This document shows, one piece after another, positions 1 through 9,324 of a stretch of DNA of 64,000 nucleotides. The stretch comes from JADKHC01 sp047600805. Lineage in GTDB: Bacteria > Verrucomicrobiota > Verrucomicrobiia > Opitutales > Opitutaceae. Made by a program: the position numbers and the translations under genes. Positions within the stretch are counted from its first letter, which is position 1; the number at the start of each line of letters is the position of its first letter. Under the pieces are notes generated by a model. It saw nothing but the letters and a program-made list of their open reading frames with translations. It was not told the DNA's origin and ran no database searches. The stretch lies in NCBI GenBank assembly GCA_047600805.1, contig JASGKG010000001.1, positions 4,154,001 to 4,218,000 of the forward strand, written 5' to 3'.

Positions 1-208
1 CGCTGATGCGGTGAAGACAGTTCTGCACGAAATTGAACGCTATGCCGAGACCCGCGTGCGCGGCGGGAATGTCTGCAAAGATCGCCTTACTGGAAATGTT
101 GTCGCGGCCACGTTCATGCACGAAACGAGTCGCGAATTGGACCCGTTGATTCACACGCATTGCATCGTCTTCAACACAACGTTCGATACGTCAGAGGCAC
201 GTTGGAAG
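1..208 (+). pseudogene. Truncated TrwC/TraI-type conjugative relaxase
   Basis: The frame is open from the window edge, so the gene starts outside. It encodes the part of a TrwC/MobF relaxase that holds the metal-binding histidines: LDPLIHTHCIVFNTTFD, with the family's H-x-H pair. These relaxases nick plasmid or element DNA at oriT and lead the strand into a recipient cell. Family similarity runs to about RWK (near 208). After that the frame reads only about 16 unrelated codons, which are antisense to the neighbouring GH3-like pseudogene, and stops at 256. The helicase half and everything downstream is missing, so this is a broken remnant. Confidence is good for the family and for the truncation point, which rests on motif loss and not on an alignment. 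Confidence 0.75.
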
Positions 209-1120
209 CCGCCGGGCGTGCAAGTAGTGGTAGTTGCGGCAGAAATCTGCTTCTAGCAGTTCCCCCATCTGACTGGTTATGCGTGCGCCGTCATTAATAG
301 GCGCCGGCAGCTCAACGAGCAAAAGGTATTTCGGAATCTCGGAGCGTGTCTGAACTGGTACAACCATCGCGAAAAGCGGCGTGAACCTAAGCTCTGCACG
401 CGCCGCCGCTAATGCTTCTGCAACGTGGCGCTCACTTAGCTTCTCCCCGACCAAATCTGAGACCGCATTATCTTTTCCAACAAATTCAATGCAGGGAGTC
501 GCGTGACAATAATCGACGACCCGTACTAGGTCGTGCAGTCGGTATCGCCAAAGCCCGCCCCCGGTTGTAAGCACAACTGAATACTCACTTCCAAGGATCA
601 AACTCCAAACGGGGTGTACTCCACCAGTCTTCGTCTCAATGAACTCCAAATAGTGCGACCTTATCGCGACCGGAGGCTTGCGCCCGCCCCGGTCGGGATA
701 GAGACGCAGCCCTCTGTAGCGAGCAAACCTTTCGCCTGAAAAACAACCTTCGGGAAGTTTATATGAGCATGACGCAGGAATAGACCGACAAGCGCAGGCA
801 GATTCGCAAGCGAGTCCGGATACAACGTCGTGCAGAGGCCAACAGAAATCCCATGCGCATGGACTTTTGCTGCCAGTGTTTCGCGCAGGCGATTCACGGC
901 ATCGATATCAGCAGGGTCTGACAAATCGGGTCTGATTTGTCCCTCGTCGACATGAATCATCACGATATCAAGCCCGACGACGGCCAAGCGATTAAGGAGA
1001 TCGTCGGAAAGAACGCAAACGAAACGACGCCGGGTGAAAACGTGATAGCCGGAAAGAATCGCAAGATAAACTCGGCAGATCGTGTTCATAACGCCGGGAT
1101 AGGCCCAGAAACAGGCGTAT
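209..1120 (-). pseudogene. GH3 (auxin-responsive promoter)-family protein, frameshifted and truncated
   Basis: Two minus-strand frames together cover the middle and C-terminal half of a GH3-family acyl-adenylating protein. The first (about 1119-661) carries a stretch ending KGLLATEGCVSIP. The second (649-about 209) carries LTTGGGLWRYRLHDLVRVV and, later, GEKLSE and NYHYLHARRL, all typical of the family's C-terminal half. A frameshift lies near 650-660. The upstream frame closes at a stop at 1120-1122, so the N-terminal half is missing, and the C-terminal end is cut by the relaxase remnant at about 209. GH3 proteins are best known as plant amino-acid conjugases of jasmonate and auxin. Bacterial members exist, with mostly unknown roles. 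This copy is not functional as it stands. Confidence 0.7.
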
Positions 1121-1593
1121 CAACAACTATGTGATTGAACCAAGCCGATATGACATCCGATGAGGACTCGTTTTCGACGATCCATGACGCTCCGAGATCT
1201 CAACATCCACCCGCGACAGTAGCCAGCAATTTACGGAAAGAGGATGGTTAAAGAGGGAAAGAGTAATGATCTTACAGCAGCCTATAAGACGTGCTCGCCC
1301 GTTCAAATGCCTCCGCGAGGCCTAGACGACCGCCGCGCAGTTTCGACCAATGGTTTGATCGCGGCTAACTGATCAGCTTCGGGCAGTAATTTTCCCTCTT
1401 CAGCCTCGGATTTCCTTACGCCGAAACTCCCGTGCGACGGAATGAAATAGTAATACAAATATGCCCGATTTCTTCGCCGGATCGAAATAATAGAACGGTT
1501 TTGGTGCCGGAGTCTTTATGCCCAGAGGAGGAGACACGTGCGCCGACGGAAGGATAAACTGGAACGCATTTATCATTTGTCCGAGAAAAAATC
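1121..1593. other. Intergenic stretch without recognisable gene
   Basis: No convincing reading frame, RNA gene or terminator is visible between the GH3-like pseudogene and the histidine kinase. Given the pseudogenes on its left, it may be decayed mobile DNA. Confidence 0.5.
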
Positions 1594-4539
1594 TTAGCTG
1601 CTGCGGAGGCAGGCCTGCACCGCTGCATTAAGGACCTGCGGTGTGAATGGCTTGAACAGTTTTGTGCTGACGCGCAGCGAATCGAGTTCACGAATTTCGT
1701 CTTCGGTGAGGCGCCCGCTCGCGATCATGATTTTGCCGCCGTAATTTGCAGTCCGTGCCCGCCGTGTGATCTCGATGCCGCTGATGCCGGGCAAATCGAG
1801 ATCGAGGAGGAGCAGGTCGTAACCTGGATTCTCCGTGAGGTGTTTCCACGCGTCGTTGCCGTTGGTGAAATGAGTGACTTGATGGCTGGCCTTGCGCAGG
1901 ATCGTGGAAACGGAGCGAGCGACCAACTCGTCGTCCTCCACCAAAAGAATGTTGGCGGTAGCCTTTGATTCCCGAATTTCGACGGGCGGTCGGCTTTGTG
2001 GAATCGTATTTCGGGCGCTTGAGATCGGCAGCCAAACGTAGAACGTGCTGCCCACGTCAGGCTTGGACTCGACGTTGATCTTGCCGCCGAGGCGGTTGAC
2101 CAAGTGCCAGACCGTCGCGAGGCCGAGGCCAGTGCCTTTGCCTACCTCTTTGGTGGTGTAGAAAGGTTCGAAGATGCGCTCCTGCACCTCGGGTGGCATG
2201 CCCATGCCGTTGTCGGCGACAGTGATTCTCATCCAGCTCGCGGGGGGACGGCTGCTGAACGGGGATGCAGAGTCCAAGGGGCCGACGCTGTGCTCCATGG
2301 CCTCGACGGTGATACGTGCAGCCCAACTGGGCGGGGTGGGGCGTGCCAGTTTATCAAGTAGTGTGTCGCGGGCATTGAGGAGCAGATTGAGGATGATTTG
2401 GTGCAGTTCGGAAGGGTTGAGGAAGAGTGTTGGCAATGATTCCGGCACCTGCATGTGAAGCTCGATGCGGCGGTCGATCGTTGGCTGGAGCAGCTCAAAA
2501 TTGGCGCGTACAATCTGGTGGAGGAATACCTCTTCGCGACGGCTGTCGGTGCGGCGTCCAAAAGTGAGGAGACGTCGCGTAAGATCGGCTCCGCGTTTGG
2601 CCGCCCGCGAGATCGTTTGAACTTCTTCCAAGAGGCGTGCGTTGTTGGCCCATTCTCCCGCGAGGAGTTCCGTCTTCAGCATGATTGGCGTGAGGAGGTT
2701 GTTGAACTCATGGGCGATGCCGCCAACGAGTTCGCCGATTGCGCGCAGCCGCCGTCCTTGGGCGACTTCTGTGTCGATTTCCTTTCGTTCGGTAATGTCT
2801 TCCACAAGGAAACAGAGCTGCCGCGGGCCGTCCGTGTTGCCTCCCAGGGGAACGACGGTGACCGAGTAGTGGCGCCGGCCGGCCGTGTAGTTGAACTCTG
2901 TTTTGTAGATGTCTTCTTGTTGGATGGCTTCGTTGAACCAGTGGCTCCAGAATTCCACCACGGCCGTGGGCAACGGCAGTTCGGCCAACACGCGGCCTGC
3001 GACGGAGGTGTTGTGGAGCCCGAGCAGACGACCGGTTCCCGGGTTGGCAGAAACAAATTTGTACGACGTGCCGGCTTGCTCCACCACGCCCATCGCGATC
3101 GGAACGTTTTCGTACAAGGCGCGAATCAGTTGTTCGCGCGCCCTCAGTCCTTCCTCCGCCACCTTTTGGCGCGTTATATCTTGAACCGTGCCAAAGAGCC
3201 TAACGATTTCGCCGGAGTTGTTGCGGGTCTGTCTGGCGGTGGCGTGGAGGATGCGCACGGTGCCCGGTGCGATCTGCAATGGCACGGTGACATCACAAGC
3301 GATTCCATCGCGGAGGGCGCTTCGGATGGAGCGATGAACGAGTGAACGTTCGGGACGGGGCATCATCGCCAGAATCCGCAGGTAGGTGGGAGGATTTTGA
3401 TCCGGCTCCCTTCCGAGAATTCGAAGCGTTTCGGGCGAGCAATGCAGCTGGCGCTTTTTTACGTCGTAGTGCCAGTTTCCGAGTTGAGCGATGCGTTGGG
3501 CCTCAGCGAGGATCGCTTCGTTTTCTGCGATTTGTTGCGATTGACGGGCGAGGCGCTTTCTGAGGGCGCGTTGCCGCAAAAAGGCGAGCACTGTCACCAC
3601 CAGTGCGAGCGCCAGCGTGGTGGCGACGTACATCACGACCTTTTCACGCGTAATGAGCGGCGCGTCGAATTTGCCGAACCATTTCCTGTAAATTTCGTCG
3701 TATTCGCCTGTGCGGTTCACGATGGCGAGGCCCTCGTTGAGGCGGGCCAGCAGGATGGCGTCACCTTTGCGGACGGCGTAACAGATTCGCACGTTGTATC
3801 CGACGAGCGGCTGGCCGAGTGGACGAATGTTGAGAAGCTTGTCCCGCTCGATGTAAGACAACGCGCTGAGCCGTGCGGCAAAAGCGGCGTCGTGTTTGCC
3901 GGCGTTTAGCTCAGTGAGCGACTCCTCGACGGAGTGCGTGTGGACCAGGCGTGCGGAGATGCCATTGTCCCTAAGGAATTTCTCGCCAATGCTGTTGTAG
4001 CCGGGGATTGCCACCTCGGCATTTTGGAGGTCGTGAGGGGTTTGGTAACGCGTTTCGTTTTGGCGGACGAAATAGCTGCCCTGCAGCTCCATGTAATGCA
4101 CTGAAAAATCCGCAAAAGCCTCTCGCCCAGGGCCGGGGCTTAGCGATTGCAGCATGTCCAGTTCGTTGTTCTGGAACATCTCCATCAAACGGCTGGCCGG
4201 AGCGGCCACGCGTTTGATTTTTATGCTCATCATGCGGGCTGTGATCTCGAGAAGATCGACCGCGAAGCCTTCGCAGCTTCCGTTCGCAGCCTGATACGAA
4301 AAAGGATAACTGTCCGTTGGCGTGCCTACGGTGATCGCTTTTTCGAAGCGGCGGTTGTCGCTTGTATATTGCGCCTCCGCTTGCAGCAGGACGCAGAAAA
4401 ACAGGATGCTCCCAAGCAGGCACCGGAAAAAAAATTGGCGTAATGAAGGGTTAGCGGCCAAGTTGGGTTTATTCAGAAAGCGCGCGTCCAGTGCATGCCG
4501 TCTGGTGCTGAAGAATGTCATTTGTGTGAGAGCGCGCAA
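1594..4539 (-). CDS. Hybrid sensor histidine kinase with periplasmic solute-binding sensor domain
   Basis: A 981-residue membrane sensor. Order of parts: hydrophobic signal segment (about 34-55), a periplasmic type-3 solute-binding domain (about 65-295, including VDLLEITARMM and YRKWFGKF), one membrane helix (301-322), two PAS domains (about 350-460 and 470-585), a dimerisation H-box with His610 in GIAHEFNN, an HATPase domain (N-box around Asn722, DNGMG 776-780, GTGLGL 802-807), and a C-terminal receiver domain (about 861-980) with Asp913 as probable phosphoacceptor and Lys963. It should sense a small periplasmic ligand such as an amino acid and autophosphorylate. No DNA-binding output domain is attached and no response regulator is adjacent, so the target is unknown. 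Start could be Met1 or Met7. It is divergent from the metallo-hydrolase gene with only 32 bases between starts. Confidence 0.9.
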   Translation of the reverse strand: MRALTQMTFFSTRRHALDARFLNKPNLAANPSLRQFFFRCLLGSILFFCVLLQAEAQYTSDNRRFEKAITVGTPTDSYPFSYQAANGSCEGFAVDLLEITARMMSIKIKRVAAPASRLMEMFQNNELDMLQSLSPGPGREAFADFSVHYMELQGSYFVRQNETRYQTPHDLQNAEVAIPGYNSIGEKFLRDNGISARLVHTHSVEESLTELNAGKHDAAFAARLSALSYIERDKLLNIRPLGQPLVGYNVRICYAVRKGDAILLARLNEGLAIVNRTGEYDEIYRKWFGKFDAPLITREKVVMYVATTLALALVVTVLAFLRQRALRKRLARQSQQIAENEAILAEAQRIAQLGNWHYDVKKRQLHCSPETLRILGREPDQNPPTYLRILAMMPRPERSLVHRSIRSALRDGIACDVTVPLQIAPGTVRILHATARQTRNNSGEIVRLFGTVQDITRQKVAEEGLRAREQLIRALYENVPIAMGVVEQAGTSYKFVSANPGTGRLLGLHNTSVAGRVLAELPLPTAVVEFWSHWFNEAIQQEDIYKTEFNYTAGRRHYSVTVVPLGGNTDGPRQLCFLVEDITERKEIDTEVAQGRRLRAIGELVGGIAHEFNNLLTPIMLKTELLAGEWANNARLLEEVQTISRAAKRGADLTRRLLTFGRRTDSRREEVFLHQIVRANFELLQPTIDRRIELHMQVPESLPTLFLNPSELHQIILNLLLNARDTLLDKLARPTPPSWAARITVEAMEHSVGPLDSASPFSSRPPASWMRITVADNGMGMPPEVQERIFEPFYTTKEVGKGTGLGLATVWHLVNRLGGKINVESKPDVGSTFYVWLPISSARNTIPQSRPPVEIRESKATANILLVEDDELVARSVSTILRKASHQVTHFTNGNDAWKHLTENPGYDLLLLDLDLPGISGIEITRRARTANYGGKIMIASGRLTEDEIRELDSLRVSTKLFKPFTPQVLNAAVQACLRSS

Positions 4540-4571
4540 CCCTTCTCGCCACCTACTAAAGTAAATCCCCT

Positions 4572-5567
4572 ATGAGCGAACGTTCTCTTTCGTTGCTGTC
4601 GACGGCGTCTCGTCGAGCCTTCATCAAATCGACCGGTTTAGCCGTTGCAGGGCTGTTTGCCGGACGGCGGATTTTTGCCCAGACGGCACCGTCGAACCCA
4701 GCCAGCCCATCGGCCGCAGTGCCGCCTGCGGTCCCACCAGTGGTTCCCGAGTTCCGGCTGCTTCGACGCAACGTGGGAGTTTTTACAGCGCGCGGTGGCA
4801 CGATCGGTTGGCTGGCTGCGCCCGATGCTCTGGCTGTGGTGGATACCCAATTCGCGGATACTGCAGCGCAATGTCTCGCGGGGCTGCCGGGTCGCGGCGA
4901 TCGCACGATCGATCTCGTCGTGAACACGCATCATCACGGCGATCACACGTCGGGCAACGGCGTCTTCAAGTCGGTTGCAAAAAAGATTGTAGCTCAGGCC
5001 AACGTTCCGGGGCTGCAGCGGGCCGCTGCGGAACGCGCAAAACCGTCTTCGCTCGAACAGCAGGTTTACGCCGACACCACGTTTGCGGAAACGTGGCGCC
5101 AGGAAATCGGTGACGAAGTGATCAGCTTGCGCTATTTCGGTCCGGCGCACACAAACGGCGACGCCGTCGTGCTGTTTGAAAAAGCAAACGTCGTTCACAT
5201 GGGAGACCTGCTCTTCAATCGCATGTACCCGGTGATCGATCGCGTGAGCGGAGCGAGGATTCGAAATTGGATTTCGATCCTCGAACGTGTTGCGAAGGAT
5301 TACCCGGCGGACGCCATTTACATCTTTGGCCACGGCAACACGAAATTTGGAATGACCGGCCAGCGTGCCGAACTGCTCGTTTTGCGAGACTATTTCGCCG
5401 CTTTGCTTGAGCACGTGCAGGCACAGATCAAGGCCGGCAAAACCAAGCCGGAGATTTCCACGATGGAAAATTTTCCCGGCTTTCCTGATTTTCACCAAAA
5501 ACTGCCCAACCGACTTGGCGCCAACCTCGGCGTCGCCTTCGACGAGCTCACCGAAGTGAAGAGCTGA
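4572..5567 (+). CDS. Tat-exported metallo-beta-lactamase-fold hydrolase
   Basis: A 331-residue protein. The N-terminus has a twin-arginine signal (SRRAFIKSTGLAVAGLFAG) and a Pro/Ala-rich linker, so it should be exported folded. The metal site is complete: HxHxDH at 120-125 (THHHGDHTSGN), His193 in GPAHTNGD, Asp212 in HMGDLLFN and His254 in IFGHG. The layout matches the exported MBL-fold hydrolases often annotated as cyclase or SoxH-like. The substrate cannot be read from sequence, and beta-lactam hydrolysis is not implied. Divergent from the sensor kinase, so the two may share a promoter region. The function is uncertain beyond hydrolase. Confidence 0.85.
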   Translation: MSERSLSLLSTASRRAFIKSTGLAVAGLFAGRRIFAQTAPSNPASPSAAVPPAVPPVVPEFRLLRRNVGVFTARGGTIGWLAAPDALAVVDTQFADTAAQCLAGLPGRGDRTIDLVVNTHHHGDHTSGNGVFKSVAKKIVAQANVPGLQRAAAERAKPSSLEQQVYADTTFAETWRQEIGDEVISLRYFGPAHTNGDAVVLFEKANVVHMGDLLFNRMYPVIDRVSGARIRNWISILERVAKDYPADAIYIFGHGNTKFGMTGQRAELLVLRDYFAALLEHVQAQIKAGKTKPEISTMENFPGFPDFHQKLPNRLGANLGVAFDELTEVKS

Positions 5568-5663
5568 ACCAAAGCGAGTTTCGTTGCTGTGAGCAATCGC
5601 TTGCATCTTGCCTGTAAGTAACGATTGCCAGGCGCGCGACCTGCTGGTGGATTGCCCGCGCTT

Positions 5664-6278
5664 ATGCAGCTCGACATTCCCTCAGGTGATTTCGCCGGTT
5701 ATATCTTCGACCTCGATGGCACGCTGGTCGACACCATGCCCTTGCACTACCTCGCCTGGGACGAAGCGATGCATGCGGTTGGGCTGACGACGAGGCTCAG
5801 CGATGACTTGTTTTATTCGCTCGGAGGCGTGCCGACGAAGCGTGTGGCCGAGTTGATCGCGCAGCACTACGGTCTCACGATCGATGCGGATGCGGTGATG
5901 CACAACAAAGAGAAGCTCTACCTGAAATTGGTTCATCAGGCCCAGCCGATTGGTCCTGTCGTCAAGTTCCTCGAACGTGTTGCGGCGACACACCCGTGCG
6001 CCATTGCAACCGGCGGCACCCCTGAGGTGGCGCTGCCTGCGTTGGACGCGGCGGGCATTCGCTCGTATTTCAAAGTGATCGTCACGCCGCTGGATGTTCC
6101 GCCCGGACGTGGCAAGCCGGCCCCGGACATGTTTTTGTTGGCCGCGAAACGCTTGGGCGTGCCTCCGGAACAATGTTTGGTGTTCGAAGACGCGGATCCT
6201 GGGATCGTCGCGGCTCGCGCTGCCGGCATGAAGGTCGTCCATGTGCCCAGCCGGCGCTACGGCGCAGGAAAATCGTAG
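5664..6278 (+). CDS. HAD-superfamily phosphatase (beta-phosphoglucomutase-like)
   Basis: About 204 residues from ATG 5664; an upstream TTG at 5625 is open in frame but adds no conserved sequence. Motif I is IFDLDGTLVDT (Asp16 nucleophile, Asp18 acid/base), followed directly by the cap-domain start MPLHYLAW typical of subfamily IA. Motif II is IATGGTP, motif III GKPAPDMF, and motif IV VFEDADPGI. The pattern is closest to the YqaB/GS1-type sugar-phosphate phosphatases and to beta-phosphoglucomutase. Motif II has Thr-Gly-Gly, which does not separate phosphatase from mutase. It lies between the exported hydrolase and hisC on the same strand. Substrate unknown. Confidence 0.85.
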   Translation: MQLDIPSGDFAGYIFDLDGTLVDTMPLHYLAWDEAMHAVGLTTRLSDDLFYSLGGVPTKRVAELIAQHYGLTIDADAVMHNKEKLYLKLVHQAQPIGPVVKFLERVAATHPCAIATGGTPEVALPALDAAGIRSYFKVIVTPLDVPPGRGKPAPDMFLLAAKRLGVPPEQCLVFEDADPGIVAARAAGMKVVHVPSRRYGAGKS

Positions 6279-6345
6279 CAGCTGTACTGGCCGGCAGCTG
6301 CATTAAAAACTTTCGCCGGTCCGTGCGTTTTATTTGAATGCCCGT

Positions 6346-7434
6346 ATGAACGTCCAAGCTCTGGCCAAAGGCTCCGTGCTTTCCCAACCGGTGTATGAAC
6401 CGGGCAAACCCATTGAAGATGTCGCGCGCGAACTCGGGCTCGATCCGGCCGGCATCATCAAGCTGGCGTCGAACGAAAATCCCTTTGGGCCGTCTCCGTT
6501 GGCAGTGGAGGCGGCTCGCAAAGCGCTCAGTCAAAGCGAGCTTTATCCCGACGGCGGCTGCGTCGTTCTTCGCAACAAGCTTGCCGCCAAACTGGAGCTC
6601 GCTCCCGAACAGATTGTCATCGGCAATGGCTCGAACGAGCTGCTTGAGCTCGTCGGGCACGTTTTCCTTGGCCTCGGCGACGAGGTGGTCATGGGCAACC
6701 CGGCCTTTATCGTCTACAAACTGGTGACGTTGCTATTTGGCGCGAAAGCCGTCGAGGTTCCGCTCGTCAAACATCGCCACGACTTGGGGCAACTGCTTGA
6801 GGCCGTCACGCCGCGCACGAAAATGGTGTTTTTGCCCAGCCCGAACAACCCGACGGGCACATCTAATACGCAGGAAGAAATATTTGCCTTCGTGCGCAGC
6901 CTGCCGGCGAACGTCATTTTCGTTTACGACGAGGCGTATTCAGAATTCTTGGACAACCCGCCCGATTTGCGCCCGCTGATCGCTGAAGGCCGCAATGTCA
7001 TTTGCCTGAGAACCTTCTCGAAGATCTATGGCCTGGCGTCGCTCCGCGTCGGCTACGGTTACTGCAGCGCAGAAATGGCCAGTCTGCTCAATCGTGTCCG
7101 CCAGCCGTTCAACGTGAATGCAATCGGTCAAGCCGCCGCCATCGCGGCACTTGACGATCAAGCCTTTACCGCCAAATGCCGGAAGGAAAACGCGGCCGGC
7201 TTGAAACAGCTCGAAGCTGGCTTCAAGAAGCTCTCGCTGGAGTACGTGCCGAGCGTGGCCAACTTCATTCTTGTCAAAGTGGGCGACGGCGCGCGCATTT
7301 TTGCCGAATTGCAGAAGCGCGGACTGATCGTGCGGCCGATGCGGCCTTACGGCATGCCGGAGTGGCTCCGTATCACCGTGGGCACGCCGGAGCAGAACGA
7401 CAAACTCCTCGCCGAACTGGTGAAAGTTTTATAG
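6346..7434 (+). CDS. hisC: Histidinol-phosphate aminotransferase
   Basis: A 362-residue class I/II PLP aminotransferase. It converts imidazole-acetol phosphate to histidinol phosphate with glutamate as amino donor, in histidine synthesis. Visible marks: KLASNENPFGPSP near the N-terminus, the cofactor-pocket stretch GNGSNELLELV, FLPSPNNPTGT, VYDEAYSEF, and the Schiff-base lysine in FSKIYGLASLRVGYG. The arginine for the phosphate end is in EWLRITVGTPEQN. An in-frame TTG at 6334 precedes the ATG chosen here. It stands apart from other his genes, which is common in scattered his pathways. HisC paralogues can act on phenylalanine or tyrosine, so the exact substrate is a family-level call. Confidence 0.88.
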   Translation: MNVQALAKGSVLSQPVYEPGKPIEDVARELGLDPAGIIKLASNENPFGPSPLAVEAARKALSQSELYPDGGCVVLRNKLAAKLELAPEQIVIGNGSNELLELVGHVFLGLGDEVVMGNPAFIVYKLVTLLFGAKAVEVPLVKHRHDLGQLLEAVTPRTKMVFLPSPNNPTGTSNTQEEIFAFVRSLPANVIFVYDEAYSEFLDNPPDLRPLIAEGRNVICLRTFSKIYGLASLRVGYGYCSAEMASLLNRVRQPFNVNAIGQAAAIAALDDQAFTAKCRKENAAGLKQLEAGFKKLSLEYVPSVANFILVKVGDGARIFAELQKRGLIVRPMRPYGMPEWLRITVGTPEQNDKLLAELVKVL

Positions 7435-7501
7435 GTAGCGGGCGGTTTTGGCCCCGCGAATGTTGAGCACGCTCAGCGCCTTCATCTCCGTTGGTTCGAG
7501 G

Positions 7502-8536
7502 TTAACGCTTCGCCGCCGCGCGAGTAAGGCGGTCGTTTATTGCCAGGGCCAATGCGCTGTTTCCAGGCGCGCGCTCCGCGTGAATCTGTGTCCAGCTTCC
7601 GCGATCAAGCGTGCGCAATGACGCAAAAAGGTTTTTGGCGGAAGCTGCTAGTTCGCCTTTTGCCGAAAGCCAGAAAACGTTTTTTGGCACGCGGCCATAG
7701 GTGAATTCGGCCGGACGGCGGAAAAAAAGAAAAGCGTCCGCCGAGGTCTTGGCTTTCGGGGAAGTTGCTCCGGCTTTGGTGATTTTGGCTACGTTGATGT
7801 GATCGTGCAGCTGGATCGGTGTGCGTGGGCTGTAGTGACGCGCGAGAAGCCCGGGAGCCACCGCAGCTTGTGAGCGTTTGACGATCTCGCTGGCGGCCGG
7901 TTTCACTTTCACCCGGAGAATACGTTCGATCGCTTGCCGCTCAATTGCACCGGGCCGCAGAATCGCCGGTTTCTTGGGATCTCGAAGATCGAGAATAGTC
8001 GACTCCAAGCCGATCGCGCAGTCGCCTCCGTCGAGAATGTAGCGAATCTTTTTACCGAGTCCGTCAAGAACGTGAGCAGCGGTTGTTGGGCTGACGTAGC
8101 CAAAGGGGTTTGCGCTCGGTGCCGCCAGGGGACGACCGCAGGCCCGCAACAATTTCCTAAAGAGAGGATGGCGCGGCATCCGAATCGCGACACTTGGCCG
8201 GCCTGAAGTGACGAGGTCGGGAACAACCGATTTTTTCGGGAGCACAAGCGTCAGGGGTCCCGGCCAAAACGCGCGCGCAATTTTTTCGACAGCTGTATTT
8301 GACTCGGCGAGCTCCGAAAGCTGAGCGAGGGAATGAATGTGAACGATGAGCGGATCGTTCGCAGGCCGGCCCTTCGCGGCGAAGATCTTTTTGACTGCGA
8401 CGGTGTTGAGGGTGTCTCCGGCCAAACCGTAAACGGTCTCGGTCGGCGCTGCGACCACGTCGCCTGCCTTAAGCGCCCGAGCGAGTCGTGCGATGTTGCG
8501 AGGGGTGCCGCGAAAAATCTGAGCTGTCGTTGCCAC
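7502..8536 (-). CDS. tsaC: L-threonylcarbamoyladenylate synthase (Sua5/YrdC type)
   Basis: A 344-residue Sua5-type protein: a YrdC domain in the first about 200 residues and a Sua5 C-terminal domain after it. It makes threonylcarbamoyl-AMP from threonine, bicarbonate and ATP, the first step of the t6A37 modification of ANN-decoding tRNAs. Recognisable stretches are VVAAPTETVYGLAGD, KIFAAKGRPANDPLIVHI, FWPGPLTLVLP, VAIRMPRHP and APSANPFGYVSPTTA, all in the expected order. The Sua5 domain carries APGLLARHYSPRTP, the usual linker-domain signature. It is convergent with hisC and lies downstream of rpsR, separated by a terminator. Confidence 0.92.
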   Translation of the reverse strand: MATTAQIFRGTPRNIARLARALKAGDVVAAPTETVYGLAGDTLNTVAVKKIFAAKGRPANDPLIVHIHSLAQLSELAESNTAVEKIARAFWPGPLTLVLPKKSVVPDLVTSGRPSVAIRMPRHPLFRKLLRACGRPLAAPSANPFGYVSPTTAAHVLDGLGKKIRYILDGGDCAIGLESTILDLRDPKKPAILRPGAIERQAIERILRVKVKPAASEIVKRSQAAVAPGLLARHYSPRTPIQLHDHINVAKITKAGATSPKAKTSADAFLFFRRPAEFTYGRVPKNVFWLSAKGELAASAKNLFASLRTLDRGSWTQIHAERAPGNSALALAINDRLTRAAAKR

Positions 8537-8550
8537 GATGAAGGCACAAA

Positions 8551-8575
8551 AAAACCGGAGACTGGCTCCGGTTTT
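8551..8575 (-). terminator. Intrinsic terminator of rpsR
   Basis: A perfect 10-base-pair stem (AAAACCGGAG / CTCCGGTTTT) with a five-base loop. On the minus strand it runs into a T tract, as expected for a Rho-independent terminator just after rpsR. It lies 15 bases before the tsaC start, which must therefore use its own promoter or readthrough. Confidence 0.85.
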
Positions 8576-8599
8576 GAAAGAGAAAAACGAGCCAGTCGC

Positions 8600-8797
8600 T
8601 TATGGGGCGAGCAGCAAGTTGCGGGACTTCTTGATCGTGGAGGTCACCGCGCGCTGTTGCTTGGCGGAAAGGCCGGTGTACTTGCGCGGAAGGATCTTGC
8701 CGGTGTCGGTGACGTAACGATTCATCAGCTCCGGAGCCGTAAAAGGAAATTTCTCAGGCGTAAGGCTGTGTTGGGTTTGTTCGGGCGTGCTGCTCAT
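8600..8797 (-). CDS. rpsR: 30S ribosomal protein S18
   Basis: A 65-residue S18. It binds S6 in the platform of the small subunit. The stretches RYVTDTGKILPRKYTGLSAK and QRAVTSTIKKSRNLLLAP match the conserved core of the family (the 'tG kI.prr.TG.sak.qR.l...ikrAR..aLlp' pattern). The frame is open further upstream (to 8857), but the ATG at 8797 gives the normal length. The gene stands alone here; S6 (rpsF) and L9 (rplI), its usual neighbours, are not adjacent. It is followed by a strong terminator. Confidence 0.92.
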   Translation of the reverse strand: MSSTPEQTQHSLTPEKFPFTAPELMNRYVTDTGKILPRKYTGLSAKQQRAVTSTIKKSRNLLLAP

Positions 8798-9324
8798 AAA
8801 AGTAGAGTTGGCCAAAAAGCCATGCAGCAGCGGCATTGTCAATAGGTTTGTCGGCATCTGACGATTGATGGGGTAATATCCTGCTCTTGAGTGCCTTATG
8901 TTTTGACATTCGGGCTGACTTCAATCGGCTCCGTTGAGGATCGCAGAAGAACATGCCGGGAAGGCGTTTTACGGGGCGGCTCGAACGGCGCGATTCCGGT
9001 TAGCTCTATTAACCAAAACCGATCGATTACTTAACCACTCTAACCGCGGTTTTGTCAGTCGATTGCAGGTGGCTAGGAAAAGTAAGAAATTTCTCGGCGG
9101 GTTGCTTGCGCTTTATAGTTAGCCTCCTAATTAGTTTGCGGCTCAGAGGTCATTTAAACAGCTACTGGCATGAAAATCGTCCCTTTTTCCACATCGCATC
9201 TGCGCCGCACTGCCGTGGCCACAGAAATTATCACTCTGCGTTCAAGGGCGGGTGGGCGGCTTTAGAGCAAGAGGGCGGTTCAACATTTAGGCCGTCCTTT
9301 TCATTCACTTTAACTATATTATCT
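8798..9324. promoter_or_regulatory. Divergent upstream region between rpsR and the efflux operon
   Basis: About 527 bases with no convincing gene. It must hold the promoters of rpsR (minus) and of the RND operon (plus). On the minus strand a TTGACA hexamer lies at 8842-8837, about 40 bases before the rpsR start, but no good -10 box follows. The adaptor frame is open leftward from its ATG to a TTG at 9052, but that part reads like non-coding sequence. No efflux regulator gene lies next to the operon. Confidence 0.35.

Noticed and set aside
2455..3345. Long open frame antisense to the histidine kinase
   Set aside because: Antisense shadow of a clear gene; no family pattern. The same holds for frames opposite korA (21822-23102) and hsdM (53795-55078).
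8903..8908. TTGACA on the plus strand upstream of the efflux operon
   Set aside because: No -10 box at a normal spacing, and it is about 420 bases before the start codon.
9052..9324. N-terminal extension of the efflux adaptor from a TTG start
   Set aside because: Reads as intergenic sequence and would put the signal anchor deep inside the protein.
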